NCBI GenBank assembly: GCA_936432065.2
Contig: OW386289.2
Coordinates: forward strand, 13,377,077 to 13,441,076
DNA length: 64,000 nt
Direction of reading: 5' to 3'
Origin: Rutpela maculata
Lineage: Eukaryota; Arthropoda; Insecta; Coleoptera; Cerambycidae
The position numbers and the translations under genes are program-made. The notes beneath the pieces were generated by a model. It was not told the DNA's origin. It was given only the letters and a program-made list of their open reading frames with translations, and ran no database searches. The first letter of the stretch is position 1; each line of letters begins with the position of its first letter. This document shows positions 1 through 10,003 of the stretch, piece after piece.

Positions 1-420
1 AATTGTCTAATATCCAGCACATTAGCTCGTTCAAATAGTAAATTGGTAGGGAAGGTAATTTCTTTTTGATGGATAATTTTTAGGATCCATTTTTGCATTG
101 TTTCTAATTTTGCTAGGTGACAGTTATATGCACTTCCCCAAGCAATTATACCATAGCGAAGTTGTGATTCCACGAGAGTATAATATACTGTAGTAATACT
201 GTTACTACAGTATATTATGTTATATACTCTTTTATCATTTTAAAATCTTGTTGTGCTGTTTCTATGACAACTTCCCATGTGGGTCCGGTATAAAAAATAG
301 CTGTATCGTCCGCAAAGAATAGGACCCAGAACTGTGCCTTGCGGAACGCCATATTAAATTGAATTAAATTCACAACAATTTTGACAAATAACTGACAAAT
401 AAAGTTAGATGTACACAACC
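1..420 (-). pseudogene. LINE reverse transcriptase fragment (motifs B-C and C-terminal part)
   Basis: The minus strand encodes pieces of a non-LTR retrotransposon RT. Around 300-350 a GVPQGTVLGP motif (motif B) is followed almost at once, in another frame, by FADDTAIFYTG (motif C with both catalytic Asp residues). Normally some 20 residues separate the two, so a small deletion and frameshift occurred here. From about 190 down to 1 a further frame reads YGIIAWGSAYN and then L-E-T-M-Q-K-W-I, the usual C-terminal segment after the RT of Jockey/CR1-type LINEs. The fragment runs off the left edge. It is a dead relic; the clade cannot be fixed from this piece. Confidence 0.8.
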
Positions 421-777
421 AGATTTTAGCAAAAGTACGTTATATGACTTGTCCCATTTTTTGCGCACGACAGCACGTAATACAATAATATAAAATAGCA
501 CGTGGGATACAAAAAAAATTAATAGAGGCATTATTGTGGGAAATTTTGTTGGCTTCAATTTTATACATAATCATTTTTGGGCTAACCGTTTTCAAGATAT
601 AAGCGAAAAAACAAAAAATGGGACCTTCCTCGTGCTCTCTGCACCCCCCTCACCGCCTATGTTTGGGGGCTTTTGGTATGTTTACCTCCTAACTAGTCCA
701 AACACAGCTCTCAAGTCAAAAATTGGAATCTCGGAATTTCCCTCTATATCCCCTCCACATTCATTGACGGGGCTATT
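421..777. other. Non-coding, repeat-like interval
   Basis: No supportable gene. It contains a C-rich stretch near 640-670 following 'ccgttttcaagatataagcg'. A comparable arrangement (aacggtttacaagataaaa followed by a C/G-rich run) recurs near 7390-7490, which suggests an old dispersed repeat. The 89-aa open frame here has no recognisable domain. Confidence 0.4.
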
Positions 778-848
778 GGGCTATTTATTAAATGTAATAT
801 ATTAATAAATATATAGGGCTATTTATTAAATGTAATATATTAATAAAT
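778..848. repeat. 38-bp tandem duplication, two copies
   Basis: The sequence beginning gggctatttattaaatgtaa occurs at 778 and again at 816, giving two nearly perfect 38-bp units of AT-rich DNA. It looks like a simple replication-slippage duplication. Confidence 0.85.
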
Positions 849-1641
849 AAACAATAGCCAAAACAAATTATGGAATTTGCGAAGATTGGAAATTTGAACG
901 CCAATAAGTCTTCTGTCCACAATTATTGCTTAGATTATATGATATTCTGTCTCATTAAATTGTAAGTTCTTATAGCTAACAATTTATGAACTCGAAATAA
1001 ATTGCCATATCAGTTTCACGATTTCGCATTTGTAGTTTATTAATATTATTAACAATAAGAAATCTAGCGAGACCAAACATTCTAAAGGAATACTACGTAC
1101 AAATTGAACGAATTAGTTTTAAAATTTTAACCTGTCTGTTTGCTGTTATAAGGGATGGCGACGAACGCGGTTTTAAAATCTGACGAACTGAAAACTACGC
1201 ACATGGAGACACCGGAAACGGAGACGGGGTGATTAACGGGCTGAGCACAACCTGCTCCAGAATTTCGACCTGTTGCTCTAAAGATTTCCGGTCTTGTGTG
1301 TTTGCATAAAGAACTTTAAATGTGTTCTTTATTTGCTTTTATATTGCAAAATATTCCTCCATACATACATTATGGATTAATGAGAATTTCATTGAATGAT
1401 TTTTTACTTAGACAGATAGTTAGTTGGTCCAGGTACCGCCATTACAAAGGGCTCTTTGTGATGTTGTGCTCGTAACACAGTGGCGTATTTTAATGATTAT
1501 CTTGAAGGGCGTACAATGTAAAATCATCCGTCATATAAGATTCAATGTAGTTTGTTGATTAATATTATTTATAAATTTAATAATTTTGAAGTTGAATTAA
1601 AAAGTTAAAAGTATATAAGTAAATGATTTTTATTAATATAC
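849..1641. other. AT-rich interval with no recognisable feature
   Basis: No long open frame, RNA gene or clear repeat was seen. A CAGTGGCG motif near 1469, often seen at insect DNA-transposon ends, stands alone without a partner. Confidence 0.4.
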
Positions 1642-1809
1642 AGGGTGTCCGAAAAAAAGTAGAAACGAATTTATTGTAGATTTATCATTAGCCCCAAATT
1701 AAGGGGTATTCTTCATATAACATTTTTCAAAATATTCTCGCTATCAAAAGATGATTTTAAATTTTTTACTAAAAATATAAAATTCCAAAAAATGAAATAT
1801 TTGATAAAA
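1642..1809. mobile_element. One end of a DNA transposon or MITE (ACAGGGTGTCC terminus)
   Basis: ACAGGGTGTCCGAAAAAAAG follows TAT, as expected for a Tc1/mariner-type end inserted at TA. The sequence after it (about 160 bp, AT-rich) has no opposite terminus before the LINE tail at 1810, so only one end is preserved or the other was lost. Confidence 0.4.
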
Positions 1810-4300
1810 AGATAGATAGATGGTTTATTGGCCAATAAGTAGATACATCATTATGTACATGTGGCAAGTCAAGGATAAATAAATAATAATAAATATACAT
1901 TATATACAATATACCCAATCAAGATATAAAATATGAGATGTAAATATAGAATCTACGAGACAATATAAATATAAAATAACATAAAATAAGAGATACAAAA
2001 ATTTCTCATGTACCCTCTTGAATGAGGACTAACTGTCTAAATATTCCTGAACTGAAAAAAACAATAAAAAACAGTTTAGTTTGTTACATCCATTACTTTC
2101 TTTTAGTTGCGCTGGTAATTCGTTGAATATTGTAATGAAATTATAGTTTGGTGAATATTTGAAAAAGTTGGTTTTATGTAATGGGGTGGATAAATTTCTG
2201 CCATACCTGTTATCGTATATAATTAAAATAAGACTTATGTTTGAATACATAAAGAACGTATTTCCATAAAAATATTTAGGGAACCTTTAGGATATTGTTT
2301 CTCTTGAAAACATTTTTGCAACTGTCCATTCGTACCATATTAAAGATTATCCTGATTAGGCTCTTTGTATGTTATTGGCAATTCCCCAGGAGACAATATT
2401 GTTTGCTAGGTGACTGTACGCCAGCCAGTAGTAAATATTTAATAGACACTCTACGTTTAGACAGGATTTCATCCGTATTATTGCAAAGCATGTTGAGTTG
2501 AGTTTAGTACAAACAAAATCAATGTGTTAATTTACTCCAAGTATGTTCATAAGAATTTTGCAGATTCAGAAAGTTCGATATTATTATTTAGTGTTTCTTT
2601 GAGGGTAATGGGTTTCTTATATAGAAATTTAATGAGACTGTTTTCTTGTTATTAAGAATTAGATTATTCCGTTGACACCATGTTCGTCATCTAGTTCGGC
2701 TTGCACACAATGCAATTTTACTGAAATGAGGGCTGTTATAGTTAGAATGGTATCGTGGGCAAACATAGTAACTTTGCCTTTAGATATATTTGTTGGTAGG
2801 TCATTTACATAAATCATGAAAAGAAGAGGTCCCAATACAGAACCCTGCAGAACTCCCATTTTAATATTTCTGGTCTCAGATTCAACATTTTCATATTTAA
2901 CCAATAATTTCCTGTTGGAAATATATGACGAGATCCATTGTAACATGCTTCCTCTAATTCCCACTGCATATAATTTTTGATTTAAGAACTCGGCATCGAA
3001 AGGTCAAAGGTTAAAGATATATTTCCCATTATTCAATTCTTTAAATACGAAATTTAGTAGTTGATAAGAGGCAGTGTCTATCTAAATCCATGTTGGCTTG
3101 ATATTATATGGAATCTATGTAAGAATTTTACAATTATATTGTACACTATTCTCTCTATAAGTTTTGATATGACACTCAAAAGTAATATTTGACGATAGTT
3201 TCCGATGTTTGACAGATCGTCTTTTTTGAAAATCGGAATCACATAGGCAGTTTTAAGTATATTAAGAAAAATTCCAAGTACAAGGGACTTATCTATTAAG
3301 TCAGCTAAGGGTTTGCACCACAATGAATTTTAATATCTTAGTGCTACTTTTGTCTAGTCCAGTGGAATTTTTATTTTTTAATTTAGCTAATTCTTGCATT
3401 ACGTCATTTTCATCAATATGTGGAATAAATAGGGAATTAACTACTGAATTCATTGTTGTTCATGGCAGGGAGAGATTTTCACCCTTGTGTTGCTCTAGGC
3501 TTGTTATTGCCACACTACTAAAATAATCAACAAAGGCATTTGCAATTGTTCTAGGTTATTTTACTAATTGGTTGTTAATTGCTAATGTAATTTGTTTATT
3601 GGCATCTTTGTTTCTGCCCAGTCTTTCATTGACAATTTTCCATGTCTCACGAGACGTGTTTGAGGCCTTTTTAATATTATTAGTGAAATAATTCGATTTA
3701 GTTGTCCTTAAGTTTTTTTTATATTGTTTGTTTTTAATTTTGTAGGTATTGTTAATTACCTCACAATTTGAACTGATTGCTAATCAGTAGAAATTTTTTA
3801 ATTTTTCACGTTCTGATCTAAGCTCTTTATTATACCATTTATTTTCTGGGCATTTATGTTTTACTGTCTTCTTAACAATAAGGCAGCTTATGTTTAAATA
3901 CCAGATCAAGCTATGTACTACTATTTCAAAAGCTAGGTTCACATTCTTAATATATATATACCGAACCAGTCCATCTTTTGAATGTTTTGTACAAACTGAT
4001 TTATATTTTCTTCTGACATATTTCTAAATATAATAGTTTCATTGTTTGCTTCCTGCAATCTAGGATTGTGAACAACATTTATATCAATAATCTGGCCAAA
4101 GTAGTCAGCTGTAAATGGATTTATGATTCTGCGACTATACATATGTTCAGGGAGATTTGTAGTTAAATTGTCGTCTGTACTACGGCTAGTTTGACCATTA
4201 CATCTACTACACTTATTAAAAGGTATTTTGAAATTTTTTATCCTGCTGAGTGCTTTACAATAGGATGGAATAGACGACCTCTAATAAATTTTTAAACATA
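1810..4300 (-). pseudogene. CR1/Jockey-type LINE, decayed, nearly full RT region
   Basis: Reading leftward, the minus strand gives the endonuclease-RT linker (4142-3939, with NMSEENINQFVQNI), a segment near 3660-3590 with ETWKIVNERLG, RT motifs at 3323-3078 (AYVIPIFKKDD, NYRQILLLSVISKLIER, SSQHGFR) and motif B/C at 2964-2659 (GVLQGSVLGPLLF, FAHDT). The RT C-terminal segment follows at 2250-2029 (KYSPNYNFITIFNELPAQLK). The catalytic FADD has become FAHD, and several frameshifts and stops separate the pieces, so it is inactive. The 3' end near 1810 carries a short CTAT-type microsatellite (gatagataga on the plus strand), which fits LINEs with microsatellite tails. The 5' end is unclear and no endonuclease is recognised. 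Confidence 0.82.
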
Positions 4301-4734
4301 TTTGTATACTCATTCATTTTATATTTTATAATTTTCTTTTGTTTTGATTCCCTGGTTAATTCTAAAACATTTCTTTCTCTTGAAGAAATGTCGTGTTACT
4401 AACCGTTTTCAAGATAAAAAAATAAAATGTATATCCATGTAACTGATTTTATTTGTCATTACTGAAGAAAAATAAACTTGGTCAACTGAAACGTGCCAAG
4501 CGATTTTTTAAGTTGAATTTAAAGCCATGTTTTTGAGAGTAGATATGTGGTTTTCAGGATCTAAAAGATAATTTAATTCTGATCCAGCGAGTTTTGACCG
4601 ATTGTTTTATTTGAAGCACGTTATTGTGTACAGAGAGTGAAAGAAAAGCGTGTTTTTTTTTACCAAACTTTATATTTACCCAGATTAAAAAAAAAAAGAA
4701 AATTATGTGCATTTTTTTTAGTCACTGGTTTATG

Positions 4735-5590
4735 GTGAGAAAGGCAATTTCTCAAAATTTAGCACACAGATCATTTCATCGAAACGTCTGATTCACGGAC
4801 GAATCTACTTTCGCGACTAATGGGGTAGCTCTTCTCAAAATTGTAGGTACTGGACTCTGGAAAATCCTAATTTCCAAATTACCACTAATAGTTAAAAGTT
4901 TAAAAAAGTAAATGCTTGATGCGGCATAATGCATCACAGAATAATCGGTCCTTATTTTATGGATAGAAATTTAAATCAAAATACTTATTTAGAAATTATG
5001 AATAATTTTGTTTTGGGCGAACTGGACAACGAAAATTTTGAATTTAAAAGAAAAATAAGTTTTTACAAGATGGATGCCTAGCACATTCTACAATTCTAGT
5101 TAGACAATGGTCAGACAATCATTTCCGCGACAGGTGGATTGGTCGCCATGGACCAACAGCATAGCCAGCTCGTTCTCTCAGTGAATGAATTAATTCTTAT
5201 GGTGGTATTTAAAGCGAAAAATATATGCAAATGATTTCGAAAACGATGATTTCGAAGACAATGATTTCGAAGACGATGTAGATTTATTAAAGCAAAAAAT
5301 TGTGGATGCTCAAACAAAAGTAAACTTCATATTCAAGATTTTCTTCATAATTGAATAAACTTTGTTAAGTAAAATATTCAATAAAAATGTAAAAAAGGTA
5401 GTTTGTTTAAAGTCGATTTCATATTTTCTAATTTTTAGAATACCCCATATACTTTATCTTAAGTTTGAGCACTGTTTATGTCTTTCTAAGACAAGCAAAA
5501 CTTTTTATAAAGAATTATTTTTCTCGGCAAATCAAAAATAAGAATTTTTACAACAGGAGTACGGTACCGGTACCCCATCCGGGGACACAT
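4735..5590 (+). pseudogene. Mariner-like (IS630/Tc1 superfamily) transposase relic with one terminus
   Basis: Broken frames on the plus strand carry the landmarks of an insect DDE transposase: FTDESTF near 4785 (first catalytic Asp), QDGC-LAHS then VRQW near 5065-5110 (second Asp), and a C-terminal tail up to about 5340. Stops and frameshifts lie throughout. The distal end near 5560-5590 reads CCATCCGGGGACACA followed by TTGTATA, closely matching the terminus of the element at 45442-47300 (CCGGGGACACACTG). The two are therefore relatives. The left terminus is not visible, so the copy is truncated or too diverged. Confidence 0.7.
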
Positions 5591-5735
5591 TGTATATTAA
5601 ACTGCAAGATATAATACTATTTTATAAAATCGATCGGCAATGTCTACACTTTCGGCGCGATTTCAGATCGAAAAATGCACAATTCCAGTATTTTAGTCCG
5701 TTGCTAAGAAACTGTCACAAAACAGACTAGGCATA

Positions 5736-6383
5736 GGCCGGTAAAGTATAATTCCCGTACGGTTTTTTATGTATATTTTAGACAGTAAATAAATACACGC
5801 AGACAAACCAACTCACATTAAATTTCATTTATTAGTAAGCAGTTAGATTGTAATGAAGAAATGTTATGCATTAATACAAATTCCTTAATTTATATTAATA
5901 TTGATTATGATTTCAGAAAAAATAGTATGTGTACTAAAAGCACATTCCCGGACTTTGATGCTTGTTGGGCTCGGCTAGCGCCTCGGCCAACAATTTGCAT
6001 CGTCGTTAGGGAATGTATTGCTTCCACACCTAAATACACAATATACTATTCCCGGCCTAGGCCGGGAAAGTAACATTCTCGTACGGTTTTTTATGAATAT
6101 TTTAGACAGTAAATAAATACACGCAGATAAACCAACTCACATTAAATTGCATTTATTAGTAAGCAGTTAGATTGTAATGAAGAAATGTTATGCATTAATA
6201 CAAATTCCTTAATTTATAATAATATTGATTGTGATTTCAGAAAAAATAGTATGTGTACTTCGGTGTGAAAGCATATTCCCGGACTTTGATACTTGTTGGC
6301 CTCGGCTAGCGCCTCGGCCAACAATTTGCATCGTCGTTCGGGAATGTATTGCTTTCACACCTAAATACACAATATACTATTAC
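5736..6383. repeat. 324-bp tandem duplication, each unit with an imperfect hairpin
   Basis: Two direct units (5736-6059 and 6060-6383) share almost all their sequence, starting at ggccgg(t/g)aaagta. Each contains an inverted repeat about 125-130 bp long (5924-6048 and 6248-6379) centred on a palindromic TTGGCC-CGGCTAGCGCC-CGGCCAA core. In unit 2 the outer arms pair through GTGTGAAAGCA and TGCTTTCACAC; unit 1 has lost about 10 bp of its left arm. The 63-70-aa open frames across the hairpins translate the palindrome and are not taken as genes. Confidence 0.8.
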
Positions 6384-7074
6384 CGATTTCATTACCTTTT
6401 ATTTTATAAAGTATAACTATACAGACATTTTTGCCCCAGCATATTTATTTGTGATTTATTTCCTTTTAACCGTTTTATGGATCCAAAGCATTTGACTTAT
6501 TGTATGTATCTCAAATGAATATTAATTTATTATTCTTCTAATGTTGTCAGTAATAAAACTGATGAGGTTGAACTATGGTTTTGAAGTATATTTACTTATA
6601 CAATATTTCCTCATTTCAAATGAAAAGAAAGACTCCACGAAATTTTGTTTCCAATATACTCATACTCAGCACTCGATCATTTTAAACCGGTCGATATTTT
6701 ACGATTTCTTAAAATATCGCAATAAAATACTACTTGGAATCCTTAGTTCCATAACGACTTTGCAATGAAATTCTTTTTTAACGTCTTTGCATTGTATACT
6801 GACAACGTGGCCCTGTTCTTAATTTAGGGTGATTTTTTTCTACTCTGGGAACAGTCTAAAAGCTTGTATAAGAAGACAGCTCACACACAAATTTTACTGA
6901 ATAATTTGGGTGACTACCACAGAATGCTGGCAACCTGTTGTGAGAGTACATACCACTAACTGTTACAGTTTATGACTTGTTTTATGTAGTGGTTAAACAA
7001 ACTGTTTTCTAGACAGGGTGTTATAATTGTATTTTCAGGCGCTTTGGATCTCTCACTTTTCAAGATTTGACGAG
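6384..7074. other. AT-rich interval with no supported gene
   Basis: A 75-aa open frame at 6541-6768 has no domain or family signature and is not supported. An ACAGGGTGTTATAATTG sequence near 7013 resembles other CAGGGTG-type transposon ends in the window. Confidence 0.35.
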
Positions 7075-7260
7075 GTTAAAATCGATCCTATTCGAAGTTT
7101 CGCAGCGAATATCTTAAAACCGGTTACTTTAACGAGAAAAATGCCTAGGAATATATTTTTTTTATTATTATTATTTTTTATTTATTTATTCTTATTTATT
7201 GAAAATATCATACAGATAAGATATTCACTGTGAAACTTCGAATAGGATTAATTTTTACCT
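7075..7260. repeat. Inverted repeat, arms about 40 bp
   Basis: The left arm (about 7077-7120) reads AAATCGATCCTATTCGAAGT onward, and the right arm (about 7218-7260) ends ACTTCGAATAGGATTAATTT, its reverse complement with a few mismatches. About 95 bp of T/A-rich spacer separates them. This fits a degraded foldback or MITE. Confidence 0.7.
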
Positions 7261-8119
7261 GTGCGCTCCAAATTCTGTTCGGACGCTGTTAGCACGAAAT
7301 AGGTAAGGATCAGCTACAAGGTTAATAGAACATTTTTTATGCAGAATTTAACGACAAATTTTTTATTTCCTATGCTTTTTTCTCTTTCGACGAACGGTTT
7401 ACAAGATAAAAGTGAAAAACCAGCTTTAAGTCCCCGTTAGGTGTGGTTTTTTTAGGACGTTCCACCCCCAAATGGCGGGGGGACTTTTCGGCTATCTATT
7501 TCTAACTCCATCTAGAGTACGCATCTCAAATACAGTATTATTACTTTATAAATTATTTCTTCATGTTTTTTAATCTAATTTGCATATACTACCTAGCGTC
7601 TCGATAACTTTATTCTATTCGATGGTTTTATTTAATTTTGTGAAAAAAAATTACAAAATACCTTTTTTTAGAGAAATAAAATTCTGCATAAAATAGTGAT
7701 AATTTTTCATTTCTCGTCTGTTGCATGCGCAACCAATAAAAACGTGTAATCAGAAGAAGAATTTATTTATTTAACAAAGATTTAATAAAGTAGAGTTTAC
7801 CATTGAACTAAGTTCGCGTGCGAGAGGTGAGAAGCCTTTGAGGGTTGAAATATGACTGACTGTCTGATTACATAGTACACAGGTATAGGGGATGAGTGAT
7901 GAGCGGGGTTTCCTACTTTATTATGATCATTTATTACCGTACATTGAACTGTCGACTTTCTGGCTTCGTGCCAATATTATGAATTATGCGTTTAAGTAAT
8001 TAAGTGTTGGAAAGTACGCTACATCGTCTTTTAGCGTTCTTAAATTAAAGCACAAGTAATTTCTGTCCTAGAATCAATCAATGGATTTTTTATTTTTCTT
8101 TTGGACAAATATGGCTCTT
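7261..8119. other. Non-coding interval with repeat remnants
   Basis: Contains a segment near 7385-7500 (cgaacggtttacaagataaa, then a C/G-rich run) that resembles 560-700. No gene or complete element was recognised. Confidence 0.35.
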
Positions 8120-8400
8120 ATAAAGCACCTCCCTCCCTCCCCGATCCTTGGGGACAACGTTTTTCATAAAGATTAAATCCTAAGGAACAGTTTTAGACAT
8201 CACCAAAAAAACTGGCTGTTCTTTCAAAATGGCCTTCGTTTATAAAAAAAAAATTTGTCGTTTAACACAAAAACTAAAAAAGATGGAGAAAAACTTTCTG
8301 CACAATAAACAAAGTGCATAAAATTTTCTACAATTTTGTTCCTATACAATATTTGGATAGGAGTTACCATCTTCCAGATACATGATTCAGCTCTTAAAAT
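8120..8400. repeat. Dispersed repeat, inverted partner of 14328-14597
   Basis: Landmarks include ATCCTTGGGGACAACGTTTT, AAACTGGCTGT, ACTAAAAAAGATGGA and TTTTCTACAATTTTGTTCCT. The same landmarks in reverse-complement order occur at 14328-14597. The copies differ by substitutions and small indels. They may be two independent insertions, or terminal arms of a larger, older element of about 6.5 kb. Confidence 0.8.
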
Positions 8401-8428
8401 AAATATAAAATTCAATATAAAACGTGAG

Positions 8429-9221
8429 TCATTCGCTTTCAGATTCACTATCGCTGTCTCCCGATACATCGAATATTTCTTCCAAGTCTTCCTCCTCTAT
8501 TGCTTCATTTATAATATCGTTATCACCCTCACTTTCGTCTATTATGATTTGAATTGGAATCATCTCCTGAAGAATTTCAGTAAGCGATTGAGGCAGTATT
8601 TTATCTGTTGAACACCAAAGAGGTTCCCCATTTTCTTGCCATTCATAATCATTCCAAGACTTTGGAATATTGTGAATCGCCAAATACGCGTTTGGTAAAC
8701 ACTACTTTTAATATGCTCGATAGGTCAAGCTGTTGATGGTGAAATCGAAGAAAAATCAATTTTAGTGTCAATTGATAAAGACAAATCTTTGTCACCACAT
8801 TGCTGTCTAATGGCAATTAGGCGAAGCTCATCCACGCTGGCGCATTTATTTAATCTATATATGGCACATGTAAACTCCTCTAATGATGCGACTAAATTAT
8901 CATCAATATTCCAGCTGCTCCCCAAATCTTGAAATGTTTGATATATTTGGTATATTTGGGAGAAAGTAACATTTTTAGGGGTTTTATTTTTCCTTTTCCC
9001 TTAAAGGTGCTGACTGAGTCGCATCCAGTAAATGAATGAAGGTCTAGTAATGCCGAACTTTCTTGTGGTCCGTACTCTTCTGCTAATGCAGATATGTTTA
9101 ATAAGCCTTCTTTTATTGCCAAATCCGCTATCAAATAGTAATTTACATTTGATTTTATTGGAATGAGCCAGCAGAATCCAAAAGATGTCACTATCAACAC
9201 TTTTAACCTTAATCCGTTCAT
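8429..9221 (-). pseudogene. Decayed copy of a repetitive invertebrate protein family (TGCD motif)
   Basis: Three minus-strand frames read in order: 9221-8892 with ALLDLHSFTGCDSVSTFKGK; 8925-8725 with SLEEFTCAIYRL and ASVDELRL; 8683-8429 with IPKSWNDYEWQENGEPLW followed by an acidic Glu/Asp/Ser-rich tail. From memory, the sequence of a 'lHaFTGCD..S.F..kGK' block, an 'lE.F.C.lY....vnelR' block and a 'W.G.l.P.W' block belongs to a multi-copy, transposon-associated protein family common in cnidarians and arthropods; its biochemical function is not known to me. The region between the second and third blocks is shortened and frames change, so this is a relic. Confidence 0.6.
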
Positions 9222-9755
9222 ACCCCATTGTACCCGTTTTCGAGATAAATGTCTGCAAATTATAATATAATAGTAGATTGTAATACAAAATACAAGTGTG
9301 GCAAGGGCTTCATTGCAAAACGATGTATGAAAGTAGGAACACGAGCGCAGCGAGTGTTCCTATCATACGAGTTTTGAAAAAAAATGAAACTTACCACATG
9401 TGTGTTACATACTATTTTTGCTACGGTGGTGAAGTTACTTCCCTTTTTTAAAGTCTTTCCAAAATTTTTAATTTGCTGCCTGTCAGATTTTATTTAAAGT
9501 GACATTTTCAGTCATTCCGAAGTTAGAAAAGGGTCTAGCCGCACTTCCATGGCGAAACTGCCCCCGATAGGAACCTATATCGTAACCTATGTTATATTGT
9601 AGAGGGCGCTAATAGTAGTTGATAGAGTAGATATTGGCTCTGGATCTGGATCTGGATTGTTTGGCGGGGGGTGAGCTTACGCTCACGTGCACTCAGGCCT
9701 CATAAGCGGGCCCATTGTGCTGCCCCCGTAAGTGGTGGCATGTCCACCGAGCCTC

Positions 9756-10001
9756 TCATTCCTCAAGCCAACCAACACTTGTGATGTATTTGAGGAGAAG
9801 ACCAGGTGAGAAGCCACCTATGCTGGCCATACTGGGCCAGAAGTCCCCCAGTATGGATCCTCTTTTCGTTGAGAGAGCAGGGCAGTGACAGAGCACATGC
9901 TCGGCGGTCTCGTCATCCAGGTTACACCCCCTACACTTGGGGTTGTCTATAACTCCCAGTGTATGGAGGTGTTTGTTTAGTCTGCAGTGTCCTGTTAGCA
10001 A
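9756..10001 (-). pseudogene. LINE C-terminal zinc-knuckle segment (frameshifted continuation of the RT-RNase H ORF)
   Basis: This continues the RT-RNase H protein after a single-base frameshift around 10020: the true frame reads LRIYVGLLTGHCRLNKHLH across the break. It carries CRGCNLDDETAEHVLCHC, the Cys/His cluster usual at the C-terminus of I- and Jockey-superclade ORF2 proteins, and ends with a normal stop at 9756. It is about 110 bp from the element's 3' end, a plausible short 3' UTR. Confidence 0.85.
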
Positions 10002-10003
10002 TC

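Noticed and set aside
5861..6416. Two similar 63-70-aa ORFs as a duplicated small gene
   Set aside because: They translate the palindromic core of the tandem hairpin units. Their similarity is explained by the DNA duplication, and no gene signals were seen.
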